Below, one piece after another: positions 7,701-17,100 of a stretch of DNA of 18,441 nt. Both the position numbers and the translations under genes were made by a program. Location: assembly GCA_001430745.1 (NCBI GenBank), contig KQ482053.1:1146913-1165353 (forward strand). The letters are read 5' to 3'. This stretch comes from Auxenochlorella pyrenoidosa. Lineage: Eukaryota; Chlorophyta; Trebouxiophyceae; Chlorellales; Chlorellaceae. The notes under the pieces are model-generated. The model searched no databases. It was not told where the DNA came from and was given only the letters and a program-made list of their open reading frames with translations. How positions within the stretch are numbered: position 1 is the first letter of the stretch; each line of letters starts with the position of its first letter.

Positions 7701-10145
7701 CCGGCACCGGGTGGGAGAAGGATGCCAGGCAGGCGGTTTGCCGGTGGCGACCCCCTGCTGCGCTTGCCCCTCGTCTGCTTGTCTGGCTCGTCAGCGCAGG
7801 CCGCTGCCAGCCCGGTCCCTGCAGGTACCCCTGGATGGCCTCCCTCCGCGCCAACTCCAAGGCAGAGGGGTATCCACACAGCTGCGGCGCATCCCTGGTC
7901 CATGAGCGCGTCCTGCTCACGGCAGCCCACGTGAGCCTGCCTGGCCGGCAGCGCTGGGCAGGCCGGCTGGCCAGCTTCCGCCGGTTGGTGCTGCCAGCGC
8001 TGCCCCCGCGGCTGCCACTGCATGCAGTCGATTAGGGCGCCACCAATGCTGGGCCCTCTCATCCTTGCCTGCTGACCATCTCTGCTGCTGCAGTGCCTGG
8101 TGGGCGGCGATGGCGACTGGCGGGACTTTATCAACACATTCCCCCAGGTGGGCACGTGGTGGGGGTGCCAGAGGCTGGGCTTGTGGGAATGGGAAGCAGC
8201 ACGAGCGCAGGCGCCATGCCCGCCGCGGAGTACTGCGCACCGACTCAGGCAGCGCTGCTCTGTGCTTATCCACTCCCTGACCGCCCTCCCCCCACACACG
8301 CACACACATGCGACGAGCACACACACCACCCCAAACACACCACCACCACCACCACCACCCTTCCCCCCACTCCATCTCCCCGCCTGCTTGCAGGTCCGCC
8401 TGGGCGGCTACGAAACCAAGGGCGGCGCCTACCAGCTGCGGGAGGGCGCGTGGCCCCTGGTGCACCCAGGCTTTGACGGCGACACCAGCCATGGCCACGA
8501 CTTTGCGCTCATCCTGCTTGACAATCCGGTGGCGCCCGGCACCCCGCTGGTCCAGCTGCCCGCCCCGGGTGAGGACAGGAGGGGCCTGGGCAGGCAGGGA
8601 CATGGCCTGGCCAGGCTGCCGTGCCTGCCTTGCTGGTGTTGGCCCGCTGTGCTGGCCCTGCCCCCACGTGCTAACATGCCCCACCGGCCCGCCCGCACTG
8701 CGCCCCGTACCCGCAGGCGGCCCCATCCCGCCCGTCCCCCCCGGCACCATGCTGTACGCCATTGGCTGGGGCAACCTGGGGTACCGGGTGGAAGACAACG
8801 AGGCCAAGAACCTGAAGGAGGCGAGGCCGCCGCCGCTGCTCGCTTGCTTGCTTGCTTGCTTGCTTTTTGTTTTCTCCCTATGTGGACAGGCAGACTGGTT
8901 GCCGCCTAGGCTGTTCTTCTCAACCGGGCACACGGCTCAACAACACAGGGTTGTGCTGAGCTTCCGCATGGTCACCCCTCACATCATTCTCCTCGTCAGG
9001 CAGATCCAATCCAAGTTTGAGGGTCTGAAGAGCGATGCATTCTTACCAGGGATCACCATCCCTGCACACCTCCCCCCCCCCCCCCCCCCCCTTTTTGCAG
9101 GCGCCCCTCAAGCTGCTGACCAAGGCGGCATGCCAGTACCACTTCAACAAAACCAACCTGGAGACGCAGCTCTGCGCAGGCAAGCCTTCATATCTTGCGG
9201 TGTCAAAGCCCGCACCGAAAGTGTCGTGGGGTGCGGATGCACCCTGGGCGTGCCCTGTGCCCAAACTCAGTGCCACGCCTGCCAGTCAATTTGGAATCCT
9301 GTCACGTGTGCCGCCCCTGCAGGCGAGGTCCCGGCCCACAAGGACACCTGCCAGGGTGACAGGTGCGGGGCTGGATGTTCTGCAAGCTCTGCCAGATGGT
9401 CAGGAGCTGGTTTATTCAGCCAGCTAGGGCTTGGCTTGCAGCAGGCAGCCTGCGCTGCGCCTGGCGCTCCCCTTTGCTCTGTCACCCGCCACCTTGGAGC
9501 CTCCCCCAATTTCGTGCAGCGGCGGGCCTCTGTTCCTGAAGGGCAAGACCAATGCCACCGATTTCCAGGTGAGGCCTGGAATAGGGGGTGGGGCCCATGG
9601 GGAACCCGTCTCAACCGTCATGCTCGTCAGCCATGAACCCTCCTCTCACCCTGCCCACCACCTCCCAAGTCCATTTTGAACTGACACCTTTGAAGTGGGG
9701 GATAGTTAGGGTCAACATGCGACGCCGCACTTTGCAGGCTTCGTGGCAGTCGGATATTTTCGCCACCCGCAGCACCTTGCGCCGCTCCCCAACCACCCCA
9801 GCATGCGCTCCTTCCCCCCGCCGTGCCGCAGGTCGGCATCACCTCCTGGGGCGAGGGGTGCGCCGAAAACACGCCCGGCGTGTACAGTTCTGTGGCATGG
9901 GCGGCTGGCTGGATCCGCCAGAGCATTAATGTGAGATGCTGGGAGATGACGGGTGTTGTGGTAGCTGCATGCCTGCACGCGCCTGCAACGCTTGTGTGAT
10001 GCTGCTCTGCCGCTCCCAGACGTGGGGTTTCCCCTGACGATTCCGATGCCTGGTTCATTCATTCTGTGCCCTGCTGCAGTACCTGCTGCGCGAGGCCGAC
10101 AGCGGCAGGATCCCGGGCGTGCCTGGGAAGAACGGCGGGCGGTGA
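4742..10145 (+). CDS. Secreted trypsin-like serine protease with N-terminal growth-factor-receptor-like cysteine-rich repeats
   Basis: Predicted exons: 4742-4805, 4897-4913 (uncertain), 5184-5296, 5470-5587, 5773-5886, 6076-6202, 6363-6442, 6583-6640, 6788-6915, 7131-7263, 7483-7654, 7825-7930, 8094-8147, 8394-8568, 8717-8820, 9101-9179, 9323-9362, 9520-9568, 9832-9930, 10080-10145 (about 631 aa). Residues 1-20 are a signal peptide (MAQRSVLLLFFAGLCSSAIA). Residues about 28-340 hold many CxxC units (TCKRC, CATC, TCRTC, TCKKC, CDTC, CQKC, CRKC) as in furin/growth-factor-receptor repeats. A Gly/Ala linker precedes a peptidase S1 domain starting IVGGYDA (about 365). The triad is intact: His410 (LLTAAHC), Asp464 (HDFALILL), Ser561 (CQGDSGGPL). 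Asp555, six residues before the Ser, and SWGEGC predict cleavage after Lys/Arg. Three of the usual disulphide pairs are present. The residue before IVGG is Gln, so activation is unlikely to be tryptic. Likely acts in the cell wall or outside the cell (inference). Confidence 0.92.
8283..8366 (+). repeat. CA/CCA-rich low-complexity tract in a protease intron
   Basis: A stretch of CACACA and CCACCACCA units on the sense strand lies in intron 8148-8393 and ends about 30 nt before the 3' splice site. It is almost free of G in its second half and may act as an extended polypyrimidine-like tract. Confidence 0.85.
8821..9100 (+). other. GC-AG intron in the protease gene (donor GAG|GCGAGG)
   Basis: Protein continuity (…NLKE, then APLKLLTKAACQYHF) requires exon 8820 to join 9101. 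The intron starts GC and ends in a C20-T5 tract followed by GCAG. No GT donor in the right phase lies near the junction. A (CTTG)n run at about 8841-8865 sits inside. Confidence 0.8.
9072..9096 (+). repeat. C20T5 homopolymer polypyrimidine tract
   Basis: Twenty C followed by five T stand directly in front of the acceptor GCAG of exon 9101-9179. It is an extreme polypyrimidine tract and a likely place for sequencing-length error, although it is intronic and does not affect the frame. Confidence 0.95.
9180..9322 (+). other. GC-AG intron in the protease gene (donor CAG|GCAAGC)
   Basis: Joining 9179 to 9323 gives LCAGEVPAHKDTCQGDS, the standard trypsin run from the Cys182 region to the active serine. 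The donor CAG|GCAAGC matches the strong GC-donor consensus. The nearest GT (about 9201) is in the wrong phase. Confidence 0.85.
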
Positions 10146-10365
10146 CAAGGCGGCCGTAAACTCAACCATCAAGAGAAGGCCTCCTGGGCCCAAACCCCAT
10201 ATTCTCACGGCGACGCAGCACCGCTGCGCGCTTGGAACTCCTGATGCCCTGATCTCTCTTTCAATCGTTGATCCTTCATTCATCCCAGAAATGCCCAAAC
10301 CTCGTTTCTAGAACGCATGAGACTTGCAATATCAATCGTTGTGCGCTCTCGCAGCGTCACCTATG

Positions 10366-10370
10366 TGTAA
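10366..10370 (+). terminator. TGTAA polyadenylation signal of the protease gene
   Basis: TGTAA lies 220 nt after the protease stop (TGA at 10143-10145). It is the only copy on this strand before the convergent LRR gene, and cleavage would be expected within about 20 nt. Confidence 0.65.
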
Positions 10371-10386
10371 TTTCTAGCCCTCGCTT

Positions 10387-10391
10387 TTACA
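10387..10391 (-). terminator. TGTAA polyadenylation signal of the LRR gene
   Basis: The plus strand reads TTACA here, which is TGTAA on the minus strand, 48 nt downstream of the LRR stop codon (TAG, 10442-10440). It faces the protease signal at 10366-10370. Confidence 0.6.
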
Positions 10392-10439
10392 AGACGAAGG
10401 GCCCTTGGTTGGTGTGAAATGGCAGGTTTCAGACAGCGG

Positions 10440-13102
10440 CTACCCATGCAGGCAAAGGTGGGGTGTCGCAAGCGCGGCTGCCAGCATTGCTGGCCAGGAC
10501 AAGTTGCCAGGGCTAAGGCTGATGTGCGCCACGTGCTTGAGCTGAGACAGCACACGCCACACATCCGCCAACCCAACACGCAGCGACGCATTGCCGCCGA
10601 GAGTCAGCACTCGCAGCGAGGTGGCGGTGGCCAGTGCGGGCGGCAAGCGACTCAGCGCATTGTAGCTGAGGTCGAGGCGGGTCAGCCCTGCCAGGTAATG
10701 GCCAGCAGGGAGGTCGTGCAGGCTGTTGCTCGCGAGGCTCAGGGAGACGAGCGAGCAGCCAGCTGGCAGTGCAGACAGGGCCCAGCCGCCGGCGACATCA
10801 TCAGGCGTGAGCTGGATGCTGTTGCTGTCCAGGCAGAGCGAGGTGAGCGAGGTTGCAGCGGCAAGGGCAGGGGGGAGGTGGTCCAGCTGGCAGTCCCGCA
10901 GGTTCAGCTGCTCCAGACCTGCAGAGCGCAGGGCTGGGCCACATGTTCTGTCTTGCAGAGAATCAAGTATGCGGAGATCGTGCTGTTCCGGCTGGTGGGT
11001 AGGCAGATGGGCAGGCAGGCAGGCCGGAAAGCGGCAGGCATCACACGACAACGCAATCAGCCGTGCTCGGCTTGCCACTATGGCCAGAGGTGGTACGGCT
11101 GACCTGCAAGGCAGGGTGCAGCCGGCAGCTCCGACAGCTGGCAGCGCCGCGCCGAAAGGCGGCGCAGCCCCCGCCCGCAGGCAGTCAGCAGCCCGGCCAG
11201 GGCGCAGTCTGTGCTGCCCTGCCCCCCGGCCTCCACGCCACATTGGTACAGTTGCAGCGCTGTGAGACCCGCCAGAGCGCCGTGCTCCCCGGGACGCGGA
11301 GACACGGTGTGCAGCGCCGTGAGGGCCAGCGTGCAGTAGTGCACGGCCAGGCTGCGCAGCGGCGCCCCCGGCGGCAGCAGCGACGCCGTGAGTGCCTCCA
11401 GCTGCGCAACGCTGCCGGCGCTGAGGCCCTGCACTTCCAGGTGGCCGCTGCCATCTGCCTCCCAGCGGCAACCAGCCACCCGCACTGCTGTCCCGCAAGC
11501 GAGGGGCACCTGTGGGGCATGGCAGGGCAGGCATGGGCGAGGTTGGGTGGGACCAAGCAGTGCGCTGGCAGCTGAGTGAGCCGGGAGCGGGGTACGGCAC
11601 CAGCATGCACAGAAGGAAAACCGGCTGGTCATGGGCCGCCACCAGCAACGTGGGCCCCTAGCCCGACGAATGAGGCCCAACAAATGCCGGCCACAGGCAT
11701 GATGGCGCTCCCCGACCTGGAGCCTGGGCGCGCCGTACGCCCTGCCTTCCAGCACAAGGCTGCGCAGACGGGGGAAGTTGCCCGGGGCGGGCACGAGGGG
11801 AGCCGTCTCCTGATCATACTGGCCGCCGGGGCCCCTCCAGGGGCGGCCCGCAGGCGCCAGGCACAGTCGCTGCAGCCCGCCCAGCTGCGCCAGCGGCAGC
11901 CAGCAGGGCGGCTCTCGCTGCTGGGCGTGGTCGACCCACACCTCCAGCTCGCTCAGCTGGGACAGGGCGGCCACGGCGTCCACCGCTGCCTGCGGCGGCG
12001 GCGCCAGCGCGCGCAGGCGCAGCGTGCGCAGCGTGCGCAGCGAGCCCAGTGAGCCAAGCCCTGCGGCAAGGCCGTCCCAGCCCGCGCCAGGCAGGGGCGG
12101 CCAGAGCCCCTGGCCGATGTACAGATCCAGGGCAGCCAGGCCGGCGAAGCGGCAGAGCGGGAGCAGCCAGTCGGCGCTGGCGGCGGTGCCGCTCAGGTGC
12201 ACCCTGCGCAGCAGCGTGGCTGCCGGCACAGCAGGGCAGGCGCGAACCGAGTCAGCACAGCTGGCCAGAACTGAAGAGCAAAACCTGCCGAGCCAAATGG
12301 ACACCTGCATGCGTGCAGTTACCAGTCTTCCTCCCGCCACCTGCTGCGCCTGCAGCAGGCAAGCATGCCGGCTTGAGAGCACCCACCCGGCAAAAGGCCC
12401 AGCACGTCGTCCGCCTTGAAACCATACCGACGGGGGTCCCCATGAACGCCCAGTGCTGCACACCGGCGGCAAAGGGCAGGCACGGTCAGCGCGATCATGA
12501 TTTTCGAATGTGTGCAGGGAGCTCATCTACAGCGGCCATGGCGTTCAAGTCACAGCTGCTGGCAACCCTGCTGCGAGGTCATCATGGTGGAATTGCCAGG
12601 CGGGTCGGTCACCTGCCACGAGGCCTGCACTGCGCGCCAGCCGCGCCACGCGCCGCTCCACCTCTGCCTGCTGCTGCTGAGTCGGCGGGCGACAGGGCGG
12701 CCGGTTGTCCCAGGGCGAGAAGTACAGGTTAAATCTGGGCTGCAGCGAGGGCTCCAGGTGGTATACCCGGCGCCAGCGCTTGCAGGTGAGCGTGACGGCC
12801 CGCCTGCAGGGGGGACCCCGTCTCGTGAGCACAAGCGCATCGGTTTGGGTGAAGAGGCTGGTGTCTACGATACAGGCGGCGGTTTGCCATGGAGTGGCAG
12901 GGAGTACCGAGTGGCGCGGGAATGTTGATTTCAGTGGCTGTCGAATGCGGAAGACTGACCGGCACTCCCTGCCTGCCGCCGCCAGTATCTGGCCCAGCAA
13001 GCTGTCTTGCAATGCGTCCCAGTCGGGTGCAGCCGCTTGCTGGTCGGTGTGTTCATCAGGGGTGGGCAAGCTTGGTGCGTTTGGCTGCCCGTTTCCTGCC
13101 AT
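10440..13102 (-). CDS. Leucine-rich-repeat protein with F-box-like N-terminus
   Basis: Minus-strand exons are 13102-12966, 12803-12613, 12219-11717, 11509-11104 and 10918-10440 (571 aa, stop TAG), all phase-consistent. The start ATG at 13102 opens MAGNGQPNAPSL. Residues about 28-60 (WDALQDSLLGQILAAAGRE and TLTCKRWRRVYHLEPSL) resemble an F-box, with a helix followed by the C-x-R-W-R-x-V element. A cluster of leucine-rich repeats follows, clearest at the C-terminus: LEQLNLRDCQLDHLPPAL, SLTSLCLDSNSIQ, LVSLSLASNSLHDLP, LTRLDLSYNALSRLPPAL and LRVLTLGGNASL. Such proteins usually bind partner proteins, and F-box types bring them to SCF ubiquitin ligases; that role here is inference. The exon 2 end (CAG|GTGACC) and the exon 3 donor (CAG|GTCGGG) are the least certain. 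Intron 3 (11510-11716) is 207 nt, stop-free and in frame, so its retention is possible. The cell location is unknown and no membrane segment is evident. Confidence 0.85.
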
Positions 13103-14168
13103 GCGGCTCTGCAGTGAGGAGGAATGGGCAGGCGGGCGCAGCACGTTCGTGGCTGGCAGCACGTTCGTGGCACCACTGCCAGCGTTCCGGCGGCGGCGGC
13201 CGGTAAAACAGGATGCGCATCCGACTGCGCTCCCGCTGCCTGCCTCACTCGACGCAGATTTGAGCCGAGGATTTGAGCAGTGGTAACAGCGACAGCCGGT
13301 TGGCAAGCTGCTCGCCGCGTTAGAAGCTCAGCTTCGACGGGCAACAGGGTTCGCAGATTACGGTCAATTTCGTGTACATTCGATCAAACGAGGTAGCAAA
13401 GCCTTTGGCGGCAGAGCGGCGGCACAGCGGCAGACAGCGCTGGCAGCATGCTCACGCCCACCACCTTGAGCACAAGCGTGCGTTCTCGATCAGCCTTCGT
13501 GCACCGCCTTGACATAATACAAACTGAAATCTAGGATGCTAACTGCATTCGTCAGCTAGAAATGAAAAGCTCTTGCTCGCTAATGCACACTCAACCTACA
13601 TCGAATGGTCATCAGTGCCCACCACGTCAGCAGGCCCACATCTGGGCACAGTAGAGCCCTGGGTTTGGCTCCGACTAATGTTAACCTCACCTCAAGCACG
13701 GAATCGAAACCGCGGAGTGTGAAATCAACAGCTTGTAAACTGCTCATCCCGTGACTTTGGCACTGTGGCCAGACGCCGCGTGGTGCATGGTGTTTCCACC
13801 CCCGGCCGGGCGTCCACCACACACAGGGGCTGCCGCAAATGTGGTCCTGCATCTGAGCTTGGATCCTTTGACTTGCAACGGTGCCGCAAAGGCATCTGCG
13901 GCAGCAAGGCCATGTCAATGGGATCCTGGCCACAGTGGCCGCATGGCGCGCCATGGCGGGAGCTGTGGGCCAAGCAGCATGTGCTAAGTTTGCGCGCCGT
14001 CCTCTTCATGGAACTCAACACGTGTTTCCGCTTATCGATAGGCTTCAGGCGCCCTCGGCAGCAGCTCTTTAAGGGCCGGCGGTACCTCGCCCTGCCTATC
14101 GAGCCTATGGGGAGCTGAAGCACTGCTTGGATTGATGTGATCAATCTCCAGGCCTGAAATCGTTCACG
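13103..14168. promoter_or_regulatory. Divergent intergenic region between the LRR and P450 genes
   Basis: About 1,070 nt lie between two divergent start codons. The stretch from about 13340 to 13740 is clearly richer in A+T than the flanking genes, as expected of non-coding promoter DNA. I see no family-level coding similarity on either strand, no convincing tRNA and no TATA box. Small structures in it are listed separately. Confidence 0.4.
13138..13173. repeat. Two tandem 18-bp direct repeats before the LRR gene
   Basis: GCAGCACGTTCGTGGCTG is followed at once by a second copy that differs only in the last two bases. It begins 36 nt upstream of the LRR start codon, so it falls in the 5' UTR or core promoter. 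Each copy contains ACGTTCGT. Confidence 0.9.
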
Positions 14169-17100
14169 ATGCTGCTCGCCCTCCTCTCCCTGGTGCTGGT
14201 GCCAGTGGTGAGCTCAAGCAGAGGCTTGCCTGGTCTGCTCTTCCAAGGCGGCTCCTTATTACGATCGCAGCACGATACCAGCCCGTGGCCTCCGCAGCTA
14301 GCGGTGGGTGGCCCGGCCGCCTGGCGCTTGGCGCTCAGCCGCCGTCCTCTCGCCCCCGCCGTGTTCCCTGCTCTGCAGCTGGCCCTCATTGTCTATGGCT
14401 TTCATCCCATCCAGCGCTGGCGATACCGTCACATTCCAGGTGCGGGGCCGACCAATTGAGGACTTGCGCTTGCAGCCAAGCCCTGCGCATGTGCAGCCGC
14501 CAAGTCGAGGGATTGGCGCTGCCTTCCAGTGTCCGTCCCCTCGGCCTGCATGAAATGGTTTCCTGCTTTTTCCAATTGAAGCAGCCAGCCGCAATCTGCC
14601 GCAACCTGTCTGGATGCAGGCCCAAAGCCTCGCTGGCTGATTGGCAACCTTCTTGACATACACAAAGAGGCAAGCGCGCGCTCAGCGCCCGCCCGCCTGC
14701 CCGGGCTGTGGCTACTGCGCCCCGTGCTGGGTGTTGTCCATGAGTGTGCCAAGGAGCGACTGCCATGCAGACCACAATTCATCTCTTTCACCTCTTGCAG
14801 GCCGCATGCGCATGGCCTGCACGCTGTGCACACTCTGGCCGTCGCACCCAGTCTGCTGCGGTCGGGCCGCATTGTGCCTGCCTCCACCCCCACCCTGCAG
14901 GGCCAGGAGGGCGCTGCGGCGCGGTGGGCACGCGAGTACGGCCCAGTGTGGTGCTTCTGGATGGGCGCCTGGCCTGTGGTGATGACCGACGACCCCGAGC
15001 TGGCCAGGTGGTGGGGGGGGGGGCGCGGCACTGGGGAACATTGAAAACTAAAATGGCTGGTGGCGGCGGCTCGGCAGGCCTTGGGTGGCGCTCGCCGCGG
15101 TGCACGCCGCGCCCCGCGGGGGCTGAGGCCGACCGCCCCCCCTGGCGTGACGGGCCCCTCGCCCGTCCTTGGTGCCTGCCCGCAGGAAGGTGCTGGCCAA
15201 GCCGGCGCGGCACAAGATTTGGTGCCTGCACCGCGGCAAGGAGAAGGAGTATGAGGACCACACGCTGTTCTTTGCCAAGTGGGCTGGGCGGGGGGGAGGG
15301 GGAGGCCCGCCTGCTGCTGCATGCCCACCCGTGAAGGAGGGGTGCGAGCTGCGGCTCTGGCAGGGTGCAAGAGCTGGCCAGACAAGCGGCTGTTGCACGT
15401 GGCCCTGGCGGACCAGAGTGCACGCCTTGTGTGGCGGCTGCCCGCCTTGCGCGCACTCTTCCTGCCAGGCGGTACCTTCTCGCCGGCGCCTCGTCACCTG
15501 CTGGGTTACTTGGTCCCCTGCAGCGGCGAGCGCTGGCGCGCCTCCCGGGCAGCCTGGCAGCCCTTCTTCAGCCGGCCCAGCATGCAGGTGCGGCATTGGC
15601 CACAATGTGGGTCATGCCAAGCTTGCCTGCATCGCTGTGCTTCCCGGCCGTACATCATGTCTGATGAGCAGCGGCTGCTGCGCAGGGTGCACCTGGCATG
15701 CCTGCCGTGCATAGCGCAAGCAAGAGTTGGGGCGCTGCCCAGCCGACAGCCTGGCGAGCCCTCATCTGGGCCGCCCTGCGACGCCCCTCCCGGCGCAGGT
15801 GCACAGCGTGCGCATGGCGCAGTCGGCGGCGCGGCTGCGCGACCTGCTGGCCGGGGCCGCCGCCTCGGGTGCTGAGGTGGACATGTGGCGCAGCCTGGGC
15901 CAACTGACCATGGATGTGGTGGGCACCACCGTGTTTGGGTGAGCCGATGCTCTGCTTTCCCAAGCAGGTGCAGCCCCGCATGACCTGGAAGGGGGGTCGA
16001 GGCAGGCCCACAGCGCAGCCCACACTAGCAATGGGACAGGGCAGCTGGAACTGCTGTGGTACGGGCTTGGAGGGCGCGGTGACGGGCGGGGCATCAGCTG
16101 CCCATGTCGGCTGCACGGAGCTTGGCTGCCCTGCTCTGGACGGCTGGCTGAGTGCCCCTCCTGCCCTGTTCCTGCTGGGTGGTCGATATTCGGAACAGCC
16201 TCGGTGCCTTTCGGAGCCTCTGGCATTCGCACACCATTCACTGCCTGCGCTGCTGGGCGCAAACCCTCCCCTGCAGCGTCGCATTTGACACCCTGTCCCG
16301 CCCTGATGAGCAAGAGGATCAGGACCAGGAACAGGCCCCGCCTGGCTCTGCCACAGCGGGTGCCGCCGCAGCAACAGCCGGGGGCAGTGAGGCCAGCGGC
16401 CTCAGCAAGCTGGGCGGCACTTCTGCCGGCAAGCTGCTGTGGGCGGTGCGCACCGTGTTCGAGGTGGGCAGCGCCCCGCCCGCTGGTGCAGTGTGGGCCG
16501 CGCTGTTTGCCGCCAGCGCTGCCCCAGGCAGACACGTCCTGAGGGGGGCCTGCCCTTACACACTGCTGCACCCTGCTGCTCAGCTGAATAGTGGACTGCA
16601 AGTGCGGCCCTGCATGCAATGCAGCTCGGCCTGCTGGGCCTGGCTGCCTGCTCAATTGCCCCTGCCCCGCGGCTGCGCGCCACCGGCTGGGCTGAAGCCG
16701 CGCGCGCACACACCCACCCACCCACACACACACACCGCAAAGACCCAACTGCTGCGTAGGTGTGCGGCCCCGCCAACCCCTACTTTGCGCTCTGCTTCCT
16801 CTTCCCCGAGCTGGAGGGTTTCTTCAGCTGGCTGGTCAACACGTGAGGCCGCCCGCCCCCGCCCGCCGCCCCGCTGGTCAACACCCGCAAGGCTGATTTA
16901 TTGCTCCTGCCAGTGTACCAGCTCTGCGGCCCCCCAGCCCCCGCTTGGCAGCCTGCGGGGCCCTGGAGGTGCACCATGCCTCAGCGGCAAGGCTCATCCC
17001 AGCTCCCACTGCCCACCGCCTGCAACATCCCTCTGCACCTGCTGCCCCCTACCTCACCCCACCCCACCCTGCACCCGGGCACCAGCTGCCCCCTACCCCA

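Noticed and set aside
7917..8933. Long minus-strand open frame opposite the protease
   Set aside because: Antisense shadow with low-complexity composition (poly-Trp/Gly from the CCA repeats) and no recognisable domain.
8308..9636. Very long open frame (about 440 codons) across protease introns
   Set aside because: It runs through several introns in a frame different from the protease exons and shows no family similarity. Stop codons are rare in such GC-rich DNA.
13680..13760. tRNA-like segment (minus strand contains GGTTTCGATTCC)
   Set aside because: The T-loop would have eight bases, and no matching acceptor, D or anticodon stems could be drawn around it.
13942..13955. 14-bp palindrome CATGGCGCGCCATG
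   Set aside because: Short palindromes of G and C are expected in DNA of this composition, and the arms do not extend further.
14036..14101. Inverted repeat CGATAGGC / GCCTATCG with a 50-nt loop upstream of the P450
   Set aside because: The arms are only 8 bp and do not extend. Too weak to call a structured RNA or element.
13765..14118. Possible 117-residue protein upstream of the P450
   Set aside because: No family similarity, biased toward Arg/Cys, ends just before the P450 start and overlaps an equally long minus-strand frame. Not supported.
14800..14900. Open frame GRMRMACTLCTLW after a CTTGCAG acceptor in the P450 gene
   Set aside because: It does not match P450 sequence. The conserved link HKEG-QEGAAARWAREYG is made by the later acceptor at 14900, so this is intron.
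15762..16748. Long minus-strand open frame opposite the P450
   Set aside because: It spans P450 exons and introns on the wrong strand and has no conserved motif. The sense strand gives a continuous P450.
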